A DNA stretch of 64,000 nt from Pseudoalteromonas rubra. GTDB taxonomy: Bacteria; Pseudomonadota; Gammaproteobacteria; Enterobacterales; Alteromonadaceae. The translations under genes and the position numbers were made by a program. The DNA lies in NCBI RefSeq assembly GCF_000238295.3, contig NZ_AHCD03000036.1, forward strand, positions 124,001-188,000, read 5' to 3'. Positions 27,082-35,912 of this stretch are shown here, piece after piece. Under the pieces are notes generated by a model. It was not told where the DNA came from and searched no databases. It saw nothing but the letters and a program-made list of their open reading frames with translations. The number at the start of each line of letters is the position of its first letter. Position 1 is the stretch's first letter.

Positions 27082-27463
27082 GCCACATCCGCATTTAAGT
27101 GAATGAAAACAGGTCTATTGAAAACAAAGTGGTGAGATCATGGAAGAGGCACAAGTGTGAATCATTTATGCGAGTAAATGGTCTTTCGTGTATTGAATTG
27201 CGAAAATTGAAATGATTAGTCATATTTGTAATAAGTTTTAACCTTGGTTGCCATGAGATCGTCAGGTTTTAGTTGAACTTCATTTCTTTTCCCTGTTAGT
27301 CTAATGTCTTGTGACGATTTGAAAATTTAGAATACTCTCATTTATTGGAATAATACCTTGCCTAAGGTGTCCGAGAGGGCCTGAGCGTAGCACCTGTGCG
27401 CTGGATTCGGCTGTCTAATCGTCCATCAAGAACTGGAAATTTTGACCACTTTGATTGGATGCC
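27082..27463. other. Intergenic region before the wHTH-PD40 regulator
   Basis: About 380 bp, AT-rich. No terminator follows the propeller lipoprotein, and no clear promoter or ribosome site precedes the regulator. Nothing further is assignable. Confidence 0.3.
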
Positions 27464-29656
27464 ATGTCTTCGTTAATAGATATTAAACTGACAAAACTCG
27501 GAGCATTTGTTCTGGATCTGAGCGATCAGGTTTTATATCGCGATGCCAACGAGGTTGCTATTGAACCTAAGGTCATGGCGTTGTTGCTATATCTGTATGA
27601 AAACAAAGACAGATATGTGAGCATAGAAGAATTGCACCAGCAAGTATGGTCAGATCGCGTGGTTTCGGATACGGCGGTACGCAGCGCCGTTAAAAAGCTC
27701 AGATTGATCCTGGGTGACACGGATATTGCGAATGCCCAATATGTAAAATCAGTATCAAAGCGCGGTTACAAGTTAGTTTGCGATATCGATCCTGTTGATG
27801 CGCTAGAGCCCTCGCTCACTCCTTTAAAAGAAACGAAGGTTGCAGAACCGCCTGCTGAGAAGGCTGACCGTGAGCCCGTGGATGCACCCCGAGACGTGCC
27901 TGAAGCACTTGTAAATCCTGCTGAAGGCCAACCCTCTACGTCAGAAGAATCATCGAGTTTAACTTATAAATTACTGATAGTAATGGTTATATTTCTTTCT
28001 GCGACGATCGGTTGGACTAAGTATGACACCATTATGAAGTATGTGTTAGATAGCCAGGTGGTAAACGTTAATGAGCTGGATCGGTTGACGGGTTTCAATG
28101 GTGAAAAATATGACTTGTCGGTATCGTTAGACGGCCGATATGTCGCCTTCTCTGGCCGTACGTCTATTGATGAAGACAGGCAGGTATACCTGCTTGACAG
28201 GCAAAACAGCAAAATCAGACAGCTCACTTTTCATGCTAATAATGCTTCTTATGTACAGTTTGCTCAGAATGATAAAGTTCTAATATACAGTGACTTAAGT
28301 GGTGGTAAAACGTCAATTCAGTTGTTGCCATTGACCTTGTCTGAGCCAGAGTCCGGTCGCATAACCCTCATCGAAGGCGTAGTTGCAGTCGGGGACCCTT
28401 CTCGTGGCCGTGATGATTCAGAGTTGTTATTACCTATGTTGGTAGACTTAGAAAGCGAGATGACGCTTTACGCGCTTGACCTGCAGACACGTGAGTACTT
28501 GCGTATGCTGGCTCCCAGTGATGCAAGTGAAATATTGTTTGATGTAAGTTTGTCACCGGATAAACAAAAGCTGGCATTGATAAAAAAGATCAAAGGCCAG
28601 TTCCACATGTTGTTGTTTGACTTAGCGACAAAAGAAGAAACTCTGATACACAGCAGCAAGCACACCTTGTACGGTGTCGAGTGGAAAAGCACGACCTCTT
28701 TGCTGGTTATGGTCAAAGGTGCGCTTTTCCAGATCGATAGCCTGACAGGAGAGCAGGTCAGATTGGTTGAAGACGATGATGTTTTATTGCGTCGCTTTGA
28801 TACCCACAATGGTACCGATATTGTACTGCTACAAAGAGAGTTCAGCCGGGCGAAACGTCTCTATATAGAGCACCAGCTCACCTCACAATTAGAAGTTAAT
28901 CAAATAATCAACACTGCCCCGCAGGTTGTTGCCATGTTATATGACGAGCAATCAGATGAACATCGGTGGACGATGCATTTGAAAGATGAGGTCACAACCA
29001 TTGGCAGGATGGCAATGAGCACCCGAGAGGTGGAGCCTTACTATAGTAGTGAGGAGAATGTCGAATTGCTGGATGTATCGTATCAGGCTGGGGGGATTTT
29101 GTTTAAGGAAGGGCCCAAGCTCGCGTTTTATTCATTTGAGCAAAGCCAGGTAGCCTATATTACGTCATCCATGGAGATCAGCAGTGATGCTGCATTCAGT
29201 GCTGATGGCAATAATATCTATTATGGTGTGCATGTCGCTGGGGAGTGGGAAATACAAAGCTATAACATTGCTACTCAAGTCAGTAATCTACTCTTATCTG
29301 GATATCGCTCTATTCGCCCTGCAGGGACTGGCTACATTGTCGCTGAACCCGTTGATGCACAGCTTTTTTATTTACCTGATCTTACCAGCCCTGCAAGGGC
29401 ACTACATCATCCGATTGACTATAGATACATCTGCCGCTGGTACGTCCGGGGTGATCATGTTATCTGGACAGCATATGATGCTCGCAACACCTATTTGCAT
29501 AAACTGAATTGGCAGACCGGCTCCCATCACGCTTCTGAAGACCGCTTTTTTGCCCTTTATCCTGCGATTGCTGTGGACCAAAAAGGGGACAAAGTTCTCT
29601 CGTTGTCTGTGCAATTAAATGATACGTCCATTGGCGCAATTAAAATAGATCACTAA
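27464..29656 (+). CDS. ToxR/CadC-like transmembrane regulator with periplasmic PD40 propeller
   Basis: 730 residues from the ATG at 27464; a TTG three codons upstream is possible. An OmpR-type winged helix (~10-105) includes IEPKVMALLLYLYENKD, VWSDRVVSDTAVRSAVKKLR and YVKSVSKRGYKLV. A Pro/Glu-rich linker, one transmembrane segment (~168-184) and a periplasmic part of ~540 residues with PD40/TolB-like repeats follow. It should bind DNA in the cytoplasm and sense in the periplasm. Its last ~60 codons are repeated twice downstream, and a 49-residue exported peptide gene follows the repeats. Confidence 0.85.
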   Translation: MSSLIDIKLTKLGAFVLDLSDQVLYRDANEVAIEPKVMALLLYLYENKDRYVSIEELHQQVWSDRVVSDTAVRSAVKKLRLILGDTDIANAQYVKSVSKRGYKLVCDIDPVDALEPSLTPLKETKVAEPPAEKADREPVDAPRDVPEALVNPAEGQPSTSEESSSLTYKLLIVMVIFLSATIGWTKYDTIMKYVLDSQVVNVNELDRLTGFNGEKYDLSVSLDGRYVAFSGRTSIDEDRQVYLLDRQNSKIRQLTFHANNASYVQFAQNDKVLIYSDLSGGKTSIQLLPLTLSEPESGRITLIEGVVAVGDPSRGRDDSELLLPMLVDLESEMTLYALDLQTREYLRMLAPSDASEILFDVSLSPDKQKLALIKKIKGQFHMLLFDLATKEETLIHSSKHTLYGVEWKSTTSLLVMVKGALFQIDSLTGEQVRLVEDDDVLLRRFDTHNGTDIVLLQREFSRAKRLYIEHQLTSQLEVNQIINTAPQVVAMLYDEQSDEHRWTMHLKDEVTTIGRMAMSTREVEPYYSSEENVELLDVSYQAGGILFKEGPKLAFYSFEQSQVAYITSSMEISSDAAFSADGNNIYYGVHVAGEWEIQSYNIATQVSNLLLSGYRSIRPAGTGYIVAEPVDAQLFYLPDLTSPARALHHPIDYRYICRWYVRGDHVIWTAYDARNTYLHKLNWQTGSHHASEDRFFALYPAIAVDQKGDKVLSLSVQLNDTSIGAIKIDH

Positions 29657-30275
29657 GATAAGACCTAAACGAGGGCCGAAGAGCTGGAGGGGTAACATCC
29701 TAATCATCGCCCTCACAAATAAACAAAAGCATCCTATGATACTCGTAACACCTATCTGCATAAACTGAATTGGCAGACAGGCTCCCATCACGCTTCTGAG
29801 ACCGCTTTTTTGCTTTTTATCCTGCAATGGCTGTGGACCATAAAGGACACAAAGTCCGCTCATTGCCTGTGCAATTCAATGAGACTTCTATTGGCGCAAT
29901 TAAAATAGACCACTGAGATAATACCTGAAAAGGGGCCGAAGCGCTGGAGGGATAACACCTTAATCATCACCGTCTTGTGGCCCTACAAATAAACAAAAGC
30001 ATCCTTTGATGCTCGTAGCACCTATCTGTATAAACTGAATTGGCAGACAGGCTCCCATCACGCTTCTGAAGACCGCTTTTTTGCTTTTTATCCTGCAACG
30101 GCAGTGGACCATAAAGGAGACAAAGTCCGCTCATTGTTTGTGCAATTAAATGAGACTTCTATTGCAGCAATCAAAATAGACCACTAAGATAATACCTGAA
30201 AGAGGGCCGAAGGATTGGGGAGATAATACCCTCATAATCGCCCTCTTGTAGCTCTACAAAAAAAACAAAAGGATC
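29474..30275 (+). repeat. Three tandem copies of the regulator's 3' end and 3' UTR
   Basis: Copies begin at 29474 (inside the gene), 29735 and 30005, with spacing of 261 and 270 bp. Each includes the ACCTATNTGNATAAACTG and AATTGGCAGAC blocks through the stop codon, plus ~90 bp of downstream sequence. Copy 2 carries a one-base deletion (CTTCTGAGACC instead of CTTCTGAAGACC), so its frame is broken. Copy 3 keeps an uninterrupted frame to its stop at 30187 but has no start, and TAA lies in frame just upstream. In each copy a GAGGGC/GCCCTC or GGGGCC/GGCCCT hairpin can form after the stop. The third copy ends at the ribosome site of the peptide gene. Confidence 0.92.
30002..30187 (+). pseudogene. 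Third copy of the regulator C-terminus, frame intact but startless
   Basis: 62 codons including stop, matching the last residues of the wHTH-PD40 protein. It reads ...KLNWQTGSHHASEDRFFAFY... to ...IKIDH. An in-frame TAA nearby upstream and the lack of a start codon make independent translation unlikely. The open frame implies recent origin, recombination with the parent, or constraint. Confidence 0.7.
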
Positions 30276-30281
30276 ATTAGT

Positions 30282-30431
30282 GTGAAAAAATTAATCTGTA
30301 TAACCATCATTTTTCTTATCTCCAGTGTTGGGTCATTTTCTGCGCACGCAAGCAAAGACACGCCAATCAAGCCTATCTGGATTTGTGACTTTGTGGATTG
30401 CAATAAGCCGCATGATAAAGAGATAAGCTAA
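30282..30431 (+). CDS. 49-residue exported peptide with a two-Cys core
   Basis: The GTG start has AAAAGGA 8 bp upstream. Residues 1-23 are a signal peptide (KKLICITIIFLISSVGSF with cleavage after AHA). The predicted mature part is ~26 residues: SKDTPIKPIW, then ICDFVDCN, then KPHDKEIS. The two Cys, four apart, could form a disulphide or be modified. It is followed by a strong terminator, which supports a real gene. It lies downstream of a membrane regulator and may be its partner or product. No maturation enzyme is nearby. I do not recognise the family. Confidence 0.65.
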   Translation: MKKLICITIIFLISSVGSFSAHASKDTPIKPIWICDFVDCNKPHDKEIS

Positions 30432-30471
30432 TCTATTAAGTAATCACATTAGCTAATCAAAAAAAGATTTT

Positions 30472-30504
30472 AAATAAGCCTTTGATATAAAGGCTTATTT
30501 TTTT
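30472..30504 (+). terminator. Strong terminator after the small peptide gene
   Basis: AAATAAGCCTTT (30472-30483), loop GATAT, then the perfect complement AAAGGCTTATTT (30489-30500), followed by TTTT. This is a 12-bp stem that continues into a U-tract. Confidence 0.93.
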
Positions 30505-30554
30505 GGTTATAAAAAAGAGATGTAACAGTTGTTTAGAAAATTGAGATAAATTTT

Positions 30555-31167
30555 TATAGTTTGCTCCGAGTTAGCAACAACCGGACAGGGACTGATGAAA
30601 GGTTGTAACTTAGTCTGCAACCTGGTGTGGTTTACCAGCACTATCAAGGAAGGCAAGTGAAATGCAGACAATGCGCTTCTTGCAAGGAAAGGAAGAAGTA
30701 AGTGCCAAGTTCTCAAGGAGTGAAATGATAGAGTTTGGTGTTAGCTCAGGATGTACCTCAGATTGTTATGTAGTCTTTCTGAGTGCATGTGTTGCGACTT
30801 ATGCAACAAGCAGGTGAAATAATAACAATAATATAGAGATCCGGACCAACACAGGGAGAGCAACAGGAATAGTGTTGGAAGCACAGAGTGACTACCTGCC
30901 ACTCGCATTGTCAGTGCTCTGGATTGTTACAAGGACAGGTCGATGAGGATCAAGGAATGATTGCCGGCGATGCAGCGGTCCTACTGCCGCTGTATCGCTG
31001 GTTAGATTCATCAAAAGCATTAACAGGTGTTGCTTGCTGTAAAAGGAAAATCGTATTCCAAAATAAATAATAACAACGATAATTATGTCACCATTAAATA
31101 TGGGGCTGTTAAACAACAAGTCGTCACAGCTAGTCGTCAATACCCACCAATATTGACCTTTGTTTTT
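30555..31167 (+). ncRNA. Candidate GGA-rich regulatory RNA (CsrB-like)
   Basis: The ~600-bp region has no convincing gene but is bounded by plus-strand terminators at 30472-30504 and 31136-31167. A -10-like TATAGT (30555-30560) has TTTAGA 17 bp upstream. I count 16 GGA and 4 TCC on the plus strand of 30541-31140. Several GGA lie in hairpin loops: CTTCTT...AAGAAG around 30676-30697, and CCAACAC...GTGTTGG around 30845-30878. GGA in loops is how CsrA-binding RNAs look. It is longer than most CsrB RNAs, so identity is uncertain. A decayed gene is the main alternative. Confidence 0.35.
31136..31167 (+). terminator. Plus-strand terminator of the candidate RNA
   Basis: GTCAATA (31136-31142), 8-nt loop, TATTGAC (31151-31157), then CTTTGTTTTT. 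The U-tract exists only on the plus strand, so it does not serve the minus-strand operon ending at 31167. Confidence 0.75.
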
Positions 31168-32825
31168 CAGCCCTGTTTTTTCTCATAGCCTGGGATCTGC
31201 TCGTGCGTCACTTCATCAATTTGTTCAGGCTTGAGGAACTGGTGTGCATATTTCAAATAAACTTTCGAATCGACAAAGACATCAAACAAGTCTGGGTCAA
31301 TGTGGTCGCCTAGTTTCATTTTTCCCATAATGAACAAGCATTCGCTTAGCTTTTTCGCATCTTTGTAGGGGCGATCTGCCGCAGTGAGTGCTTCAAAAAT
31401 ATCGGCAATGGCCATAATCCTGGCAGGGATCGACATTTGCTCACGTGTTAATCCCCTTGGGTATCCCGTGCCATCCATTTTTTCATGATGACCGCCCGCA
31501 AATTCGGGTACACGCCGTAAATGTTTTGGGAAGGGGAGTGCTTCGAGCATTTCCAGTGTGATATCCATATGGCGATTGATGATCCTGCGCTCCTCGGCGG
31601 TTAATGTGCCGCGTGCAATATTCAGATTATAGACTTCGTTTTCAGTTAATAAGGGTTGTATATCTGAGCCGATCCGCACGGACGTTTGTTCGGCGATGTG
31701 TTGAACGCGTTGCTGGTCTTCGTCGCGCATAAATTCGCCACCGATATTAGCATGTCGCAAAAATTGGCGATCTTGCTCCAGTTGGGTGAGTTTTTCCTCT
31801 AATTCAACTCTAAGATGATTGACCTGAGCTTGGTCACCATCGCGTTCAAATCGAAAAATACGTTTCGTATAGTCGAGTTCAAGGTCGCGCTTTGCCAGTT
31901 CTATTTTGGCATCGACTAATGCGATTCTGTCGTTTACTGATTCAAGTTTGGTGGCCTTATCCATAACATATTCTGGAATGGCGATTTTCCCGCAATCATG
32001 CAACCAGCCTGCTAATGATAGTTCGGCCCGATCGGCTTCCGTCATGGAGAAGTCAGCCATAGGGCCTGATGTGGCGTCATGCACCGCTTCGGCAATCATC
32101 ATAGTGAGCTCAGGCACACGTCGGCAGTGACCCCCGGTATAAGGCGATTTTTCGTCAATGGCTTTTGCAATCAAGCGGGTAAAGGCCTGAAAAAGAGTCT
32201 CCATACCATCAATAAGCTGTCGGTTAGTCAGTGCCACAGCTGCCAGGGCGCCAATAGAACATATCATGTCGGTTTGTTGTTTAGAAAAAGGGACTATTTC
32301 GCCCTTACTGTGTGGGTTGATCAGTTGCAGCACCCCGTTGAGTTCTTGCTCATGATTCAGTAAAGGAATGGTGAGTACGGACTGCGTGTGATAACCCGTT
32401 TTAGCATCCATCGCTCGTGCAGCAGACAGGTCGTATTCTTCACATTCGTATACATCGTCTATCTTGATCATTTCCCGCTTTGCCGCAGCCAGCGCGACTA
32501 AGGCACTTTCGTTACATTGTCCATTGTCCAGGTAGATAGGGATCGGAGGAAAGGGGATTGGCTGATTAGAGGTACCGCCCATATGCAGGTCCAAAGGCCC
32601 GTTTATCAGTGTGGCAAACTGTAGCTGCATGTCTTCTGTGACGGAATAAATGGTGCCTCCATCGGTTGCACTGAGTTCCATCGCTGAAAGCAGGATGTTT
32701 TCCAAAAGTCGACTTGTATCATGCTCCGATGCCAGCTCAATGGCCAATTTGAGCAGGTGTTGCAGCGCGACCTGTGAGCCTGCCTGCTCAAACTTATTTG
32801 CGATGTTTCGAATATGCTGTTCCAT
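31167..32825 (-). CDS. GAF-HD-GYP cyclic-di-GMP phosphodiesterase-like protein
   Basis: 552 residues, cytoplasmic. A GAF domain lies at ~25-205. The HD-GYP domain has HDCGK at 276-280 and HHEKMDGTGYP at 446-456, the signature residues of c-di-GMP hydrolysis. About 110 residues of charged, probably coiled-coil sequence (~290-400) are inserted between these motifs, far more than usual, which may regulate activity. It is the last gene of the operon, 10 bp after the cyclase. GAF domains often bind cyclic nucleotides, so control by the neighbouring cyclase is plausible but unproven. Confidence 0.9.
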   Translation of the reverse strand: MEQHIRNIANKFEQAGSQVALQHLLKLAIELASEHDTSRLLENILLSAMELSATDGGTIYSVTEDMQLQFATLINGPLDLHMGGTSNQPIPFPPIPIYLDNGQCNESALVALAAAKREMIKIDDVYECEEYDLSAARAMDAKTGYHTQSVLTIPLLNHEQELNGVLQLINPHSKGEIVPFSKQQTDMICSIGALAAVALTNRQLIDGMETLFQAFTRLIAKAIDEKSPYTGGHCRRVPELTMMIAEAVHDATSGPMADFSMTEADRAELSLAGWLHDCGKIAIPEYVMDKATKLESVNDRIALVDAKIELAKRDLELDYTKRIFRFERDGDQAQVNHLRVELEEKLTQLEQDRQFLRHANIGGEFMRDEDQQRVQHIAEQTSVRIGSDIQPLLTENEVYNLNIARGTLTAEERRIINRHMDITLEMLEALPFPKHLRRVPEFAGGHHEKMDGTGYPRGLTREQMSIPARIMAIADIFEALTAADRPYKDAKKLSECLFIMGKMKLGDHIDPDLFDVFVDSKVYLKYAHQFLKPEQIDEVTHEQIPGYEKKQG

Positions 32826-32835
32826 AACTCACCTG

Positions 32836-35064
32836 CTATTTCGATGTATGGGTGTAGCTGCCATCCCACTGCTCACCGGGCGGATTAGCCTGCAAGACCG
32901 AGATCCGCTCACTAAGTAGCGAATAGATTTTTCGCTCTGGTGAGCGCTCTTTAAGTTTAGTAAAAGCTGCCTGAGCCTGCTGCCATTGTTGTGATAAATA
33001 AAGCGACCAGGCTTGTTCATGGGCATCCAGCTCTTCGCGTATGGCTGGGGTTAACGCCTCGTGACTGCAAATCGGTTCATAGACTGTGACAGCCTGGTTT
33101 TTGCCTTTGACCTTAACCTTGTCAATGGGGCGACATACCAGACCTGGACATAGCGCATGCGTGGTTTCATTGATGAGAATACCCACCCCATAGTATTTCG
33201 TCAGACCTTCAAGTCGCGACCCCAAATTTACGGCGTCGCCGAGTACTGTGTAAGCGCGACGATATTCAGACCCCATGTCTCCTACATTCATATCACCGGT
33301 ATTGAGCCCAATGCCAATTTTAAACGGTGGCAATGATTGCTGGCGCATGGGTTCTTGCAGTGCGTCTACCTGGTCTTGCATCGCCATGGCACAGCGTACT
33401 GCCAGCTCGGGGTGTTTCTGAACTGGCAGGGGAGCGTTCCAAAATGCCATCACCATGTCGCCCACATATTTGTCTATGGTGCCCTGGTGTTCGAAGATTA
33501 TCCGTGTAATGGGTGAGAAATATTGATTGAGATAAGACTTAAGCCGACCCGCATCCAGGGACTCCGAAATTGTGGTAAATGAGCGAATATCGGCAAATAA
33601 CACCGTGATGTCGCGCTTTTCTCCCTCCATAGACACGCTATCCGGGTTGTCTAACATCGCCTGAATATGGGCTGGCGGAACATATTGATCGAAAATCGAT
33701 TTTATCTGGAGACGCTCTTTGTGCTCTCTGACAAACCCCAGGCTACCCAGGATCATGGCCTGGCTAATTAACATGGCCAGTACCGCAACTTGCGGTAAGT
33801 CCAGCCTGAGCTTGACCCATAAATAAGCACTCAGTGTGATAAACAATCCGCTCACACAGAGGGTAAAGATTGCAATGCCCAATACCTCGAGGCGTGGCAA
33901 AATAAATACGCACAGGAGGCCCAGTAACAGCAATAGCATGATCACCGCTCCATCCATCCAGTTGGGTCTGCTCGGCAATAACTCTGGAAAAACCAAGCCC
34001 TCCAGGACGTTAGCGTGGACTTCAACACCGGGATATTGGACACCTACAGGCGTCGTTCTCAGATCGGCATGACCAACCGCGGATGTACCAACAAAGATGA
34101 TGGCCTGATCAAACAGCTCCGGGTCTATTTGGCCGTTCAGGACATCGGCTGCGGAGACATACGGAAAACTGAAGGCGGGGCCCCGGTAAGGGACATTGAC
34201 CCGGCCATAATCATCCGTTGGAATAAGCGCTGTACCCAGCCGTATTCCCTCAACGCTGTGCCCGGTACCAAAGGGTTTCGTGACTACTTCGACTTGCTCT
34301 GCCATGGTATAGAGCCGTGCTGCTTCCAGTGCTAATGCAGGATAAAGTTGTCCCTGATGCTTGGCCAGCAGCATCGAGTTACGAATAAAGCCATCGCTGT
34401 CAGGCGCGCTGTTAATAAAGCCACTGCCCGGGCTATTTTGTTGCAACTCCGAGACATTGGCAACGTGTCCGGCAAAAGCCGGAACGGGCAACGCGGTAGC
34501 AGGTACGGTGCTGAAAAAAATGGTCTCTGGTAATGTACCCACGAGAATGTCAGGCTGATGTTCGAACAGCAGGCCAAGTACAGTGTCGGTTTCCTGTAAG
34601 CGGCTGGCAAATGCTTTGTCGGCATCTATGGTTGGGGCCAGAGCGTGTAACGTGTGGGAGACATCGGCTGAGGTTTGCGTATCAAGATGACTGAGCACTT
34701 GCCGGGCCGGGTTCAGTTCCGGTTCTGAAAATAAGATGTCGTAGGCAATGACGGCTACGCCCGCATCAGCCAGCTGAGATTGTAAACGTGCCATCACATG
34801 GCGGCTCCACGGGAAGCGACCAACTTGTTTGAGACTGGGTTCATCGATATCGACAATCACAATGGGTAAAAAGGAACGCGACTGCAAAGACAAAGTCGAT
34901 TTCAAACGCAGGTCGTAGCCCAGACCTTCAAGGCGTTTTAAGGCATCGCCATAGGGCGAGGCGGGGGATAATGTGAGCAATTGCAAGGCGATAAACAGGA
35001 CGATAAGAAACAGGCCACATAGCCATTGCTGATAGTATTTACGCCATAATCGCGGAAGGCTCAT
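32836..35064 (-). CDS. CHASE2-domain class III adenylate/guanylate cyclase
   Basis: 742 residues. A first transmembrane segment (~12-32) is followed by a periplasmic CHASE2 domain (~35-365), three further transmembrane segments (~372-445) and a cytoplasmic class III cyclase domain (~480-670). Metal-binding Asp492 (LFADIRSF) and Asp536 (YVGDMVMAFW) are present, as are VNLGSRLEG and DKVKVKGK. It should make cAMP or cGMP in response to a periplasmic signal. Its ATG overlaps the stop of the MBL gene by 4 bp, so translation is coupled. The nucleotide made cannot be told from these motifs alone. Confidence 0.92.
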   Translation of the reverse strand: MSLPRLWRKYYQQWLCGLFLIVLFIALQLLTLSPASPYGDALKRLEGLGYDLRLKSTLSLQSRSFLPIVIVDIDEPSLKQVGRFPWSRHVMARLQSQLADAGVAVIAYDILFSEPELNPARQVLSHLDTQTSADVSHTLHALAPTIDADKAFASRLQETDTVLGLLFEHQPDILVGTLPETIFFSTVPATALPVPAFAGHVANVSELQQNSPGSGFINSAPDSDGFIRNSMLLAKHQGQLYPALALEAARLYTMAEQVEVVTKPFGTGHSVEGIRLGTALIPTDDYGRVNVPYRGPAFSFPYVSAADVLNGQIDPELFDQAIIFVGTSAVGHADLRTTPVGVQYPGVEVHANVLEGLVFPELLPSRPNWMDGAVIMLLLLLGLLCVFILPRLEVLGIAIFTLCVSGLFITLSAYLWVKLRLDLPQVAVLAMLISQAMILGSLGFVREHKERLQIKSIFDQYVPPAHIQAMLDNPDSVSMEGEKRDITVLFADIRSFTTISESLDAGRLKSYLNQYFSPITRIIFEHQGTIDKYVGDMVMAFWNAPLPVQKHPELAVRCAMAMQDQVDALQEPMRQQSLPPFKIGIGLNTGDMNVGDMGSEYRRAYTVLGDAVNLGSRLEGLTKYYGVGILINETTHALCPGLVCRPIDKVKVKGKNQAVTVYEPICSHEALTPAIREELDAHEQAWSLYLSQQWQQAQAAFTKLKERSPERKIYSLLSERISVLQANPPGEQWDGSYTHTSK

Positions 35065-35879
35065 GGCAGTGTTAGTCCCTCGCGAGCCAGAATGGTTTTA
35101 AAAGGCCGGTTCTGGCGCTGAATGTCAGCGGCTATCTGATCCAGTGCTGCATCGCTGCGGTCCGGATCATGGCTGATCAGAACAAGGTGCTTTACGGCCC
35201 CTTGTTCAGCCAGGAGCAGCGCATCTTTGATCAGTGAGTGCCCCCAGCCGTGTTTGAGCGGGTAATCATCTGGTACAAACTGGCCGTCATGGATCAGGTA
35301 GTCTGCGTCCTTAACAAAATCAACCCACTGTTGAAATGACGTAACGGGGAGACCTGGCGGGTTTAGTTCATTGTCTGTGGCGTACACCACGTCGATACCG
35401 TCAGCCGCAATACGATAGGCACTGCCACCACCTGGATGGTTCATTGCACAGCGGCGAATGTCGAAGTCCTCATATTGCCACTGATCCTGTACTTGTGGAG
35501 TCACCTGAATATCAGCAGCTAAGGTGTTGTGTGGTACAGGAAAATAGCTTCCCTGCATTTGCTTTAAAATGGCATCAGGGGCATGCTCTTCTGTGACTCC
35601 CGGTACAATGGTGATCTGGCGTTTGGCAATGTACGCGGGAATGAAAAACGGAAAGCCCTGAATATGATCCCAGTGGTTGTGGCTCAGTAAGATGTAAAAG
35701 GGCTGACGGGTATGCATCACCTCCTGACCCAGGATCCTGAGTCCGGTCCCCGCGTCCAGGATCATACGCTTACCAGCATCGCTTTCAAGGGTTACACACA
35801 CAGTGTTACCGCCATAGTGCACGGTTGTAGGCCCCGGTGTGGGGGTGGATCCCCGCACACCATAAAACTTTATTTTCAT
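35061..35879 (-). CDS. Cytoplasmic MBL-fold hydrolase coupled to the cyclase
   Basis: 272 residues, with no signal peptide. The MBL zinc motif HNHWDH is at 67-72, and DAGTGLR, AMNHPGG and YATDNE provide further likely ligands. MKIKFYGVRGSTPTPG and YGGNTVCV are typical of a cytoplasmic MBL subgroup related to phosphodiesterases and PhnP. It overlaps the cyclase by 4 bp. Class II cAMP phosphodiesterases are MBL-fold enzymes, so hydrolysis of the cyclic nucleotide is an attractive inference, but the family also includes nucleases and other phosphodiesterases. Confidence 0.88.
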   Translation of the reverse strand: MKIKFYGVRGSTPTPGPTTVHYGGNTVCVTLESDAGKRMILDAGTGLRILGQEVMHTRQPFYILLSHNHWDHIQGFPFFIPAYIAKRQITIVPGVTEEHAPDAILKQMQGSYFPVPHNTLAADIQVTPQVQDQWQYEDFDIRRCAMNHPGGGSAYRIAADGIDVVYATDNELNPPGLPVTSFQQWVDFVKDADYLIHDGQFVPDDYPLKHGWGHSLIKDALLLAEQGAVKHLVLISHDPDRSDAALDQIAADIQRQNRPFKTILAREGLTLP

Positions 35880-35912
35880 ACCTAACCCTTTGGTGACTGC
35901 TTACTTACTTCG

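Noticed and set aside
30888..31070. 60-codon open frame inside the GGA-rich region
   Set aside because: No ribosome site, odd composition, and it overlaps predicted hairpins. The region looks non-coding.
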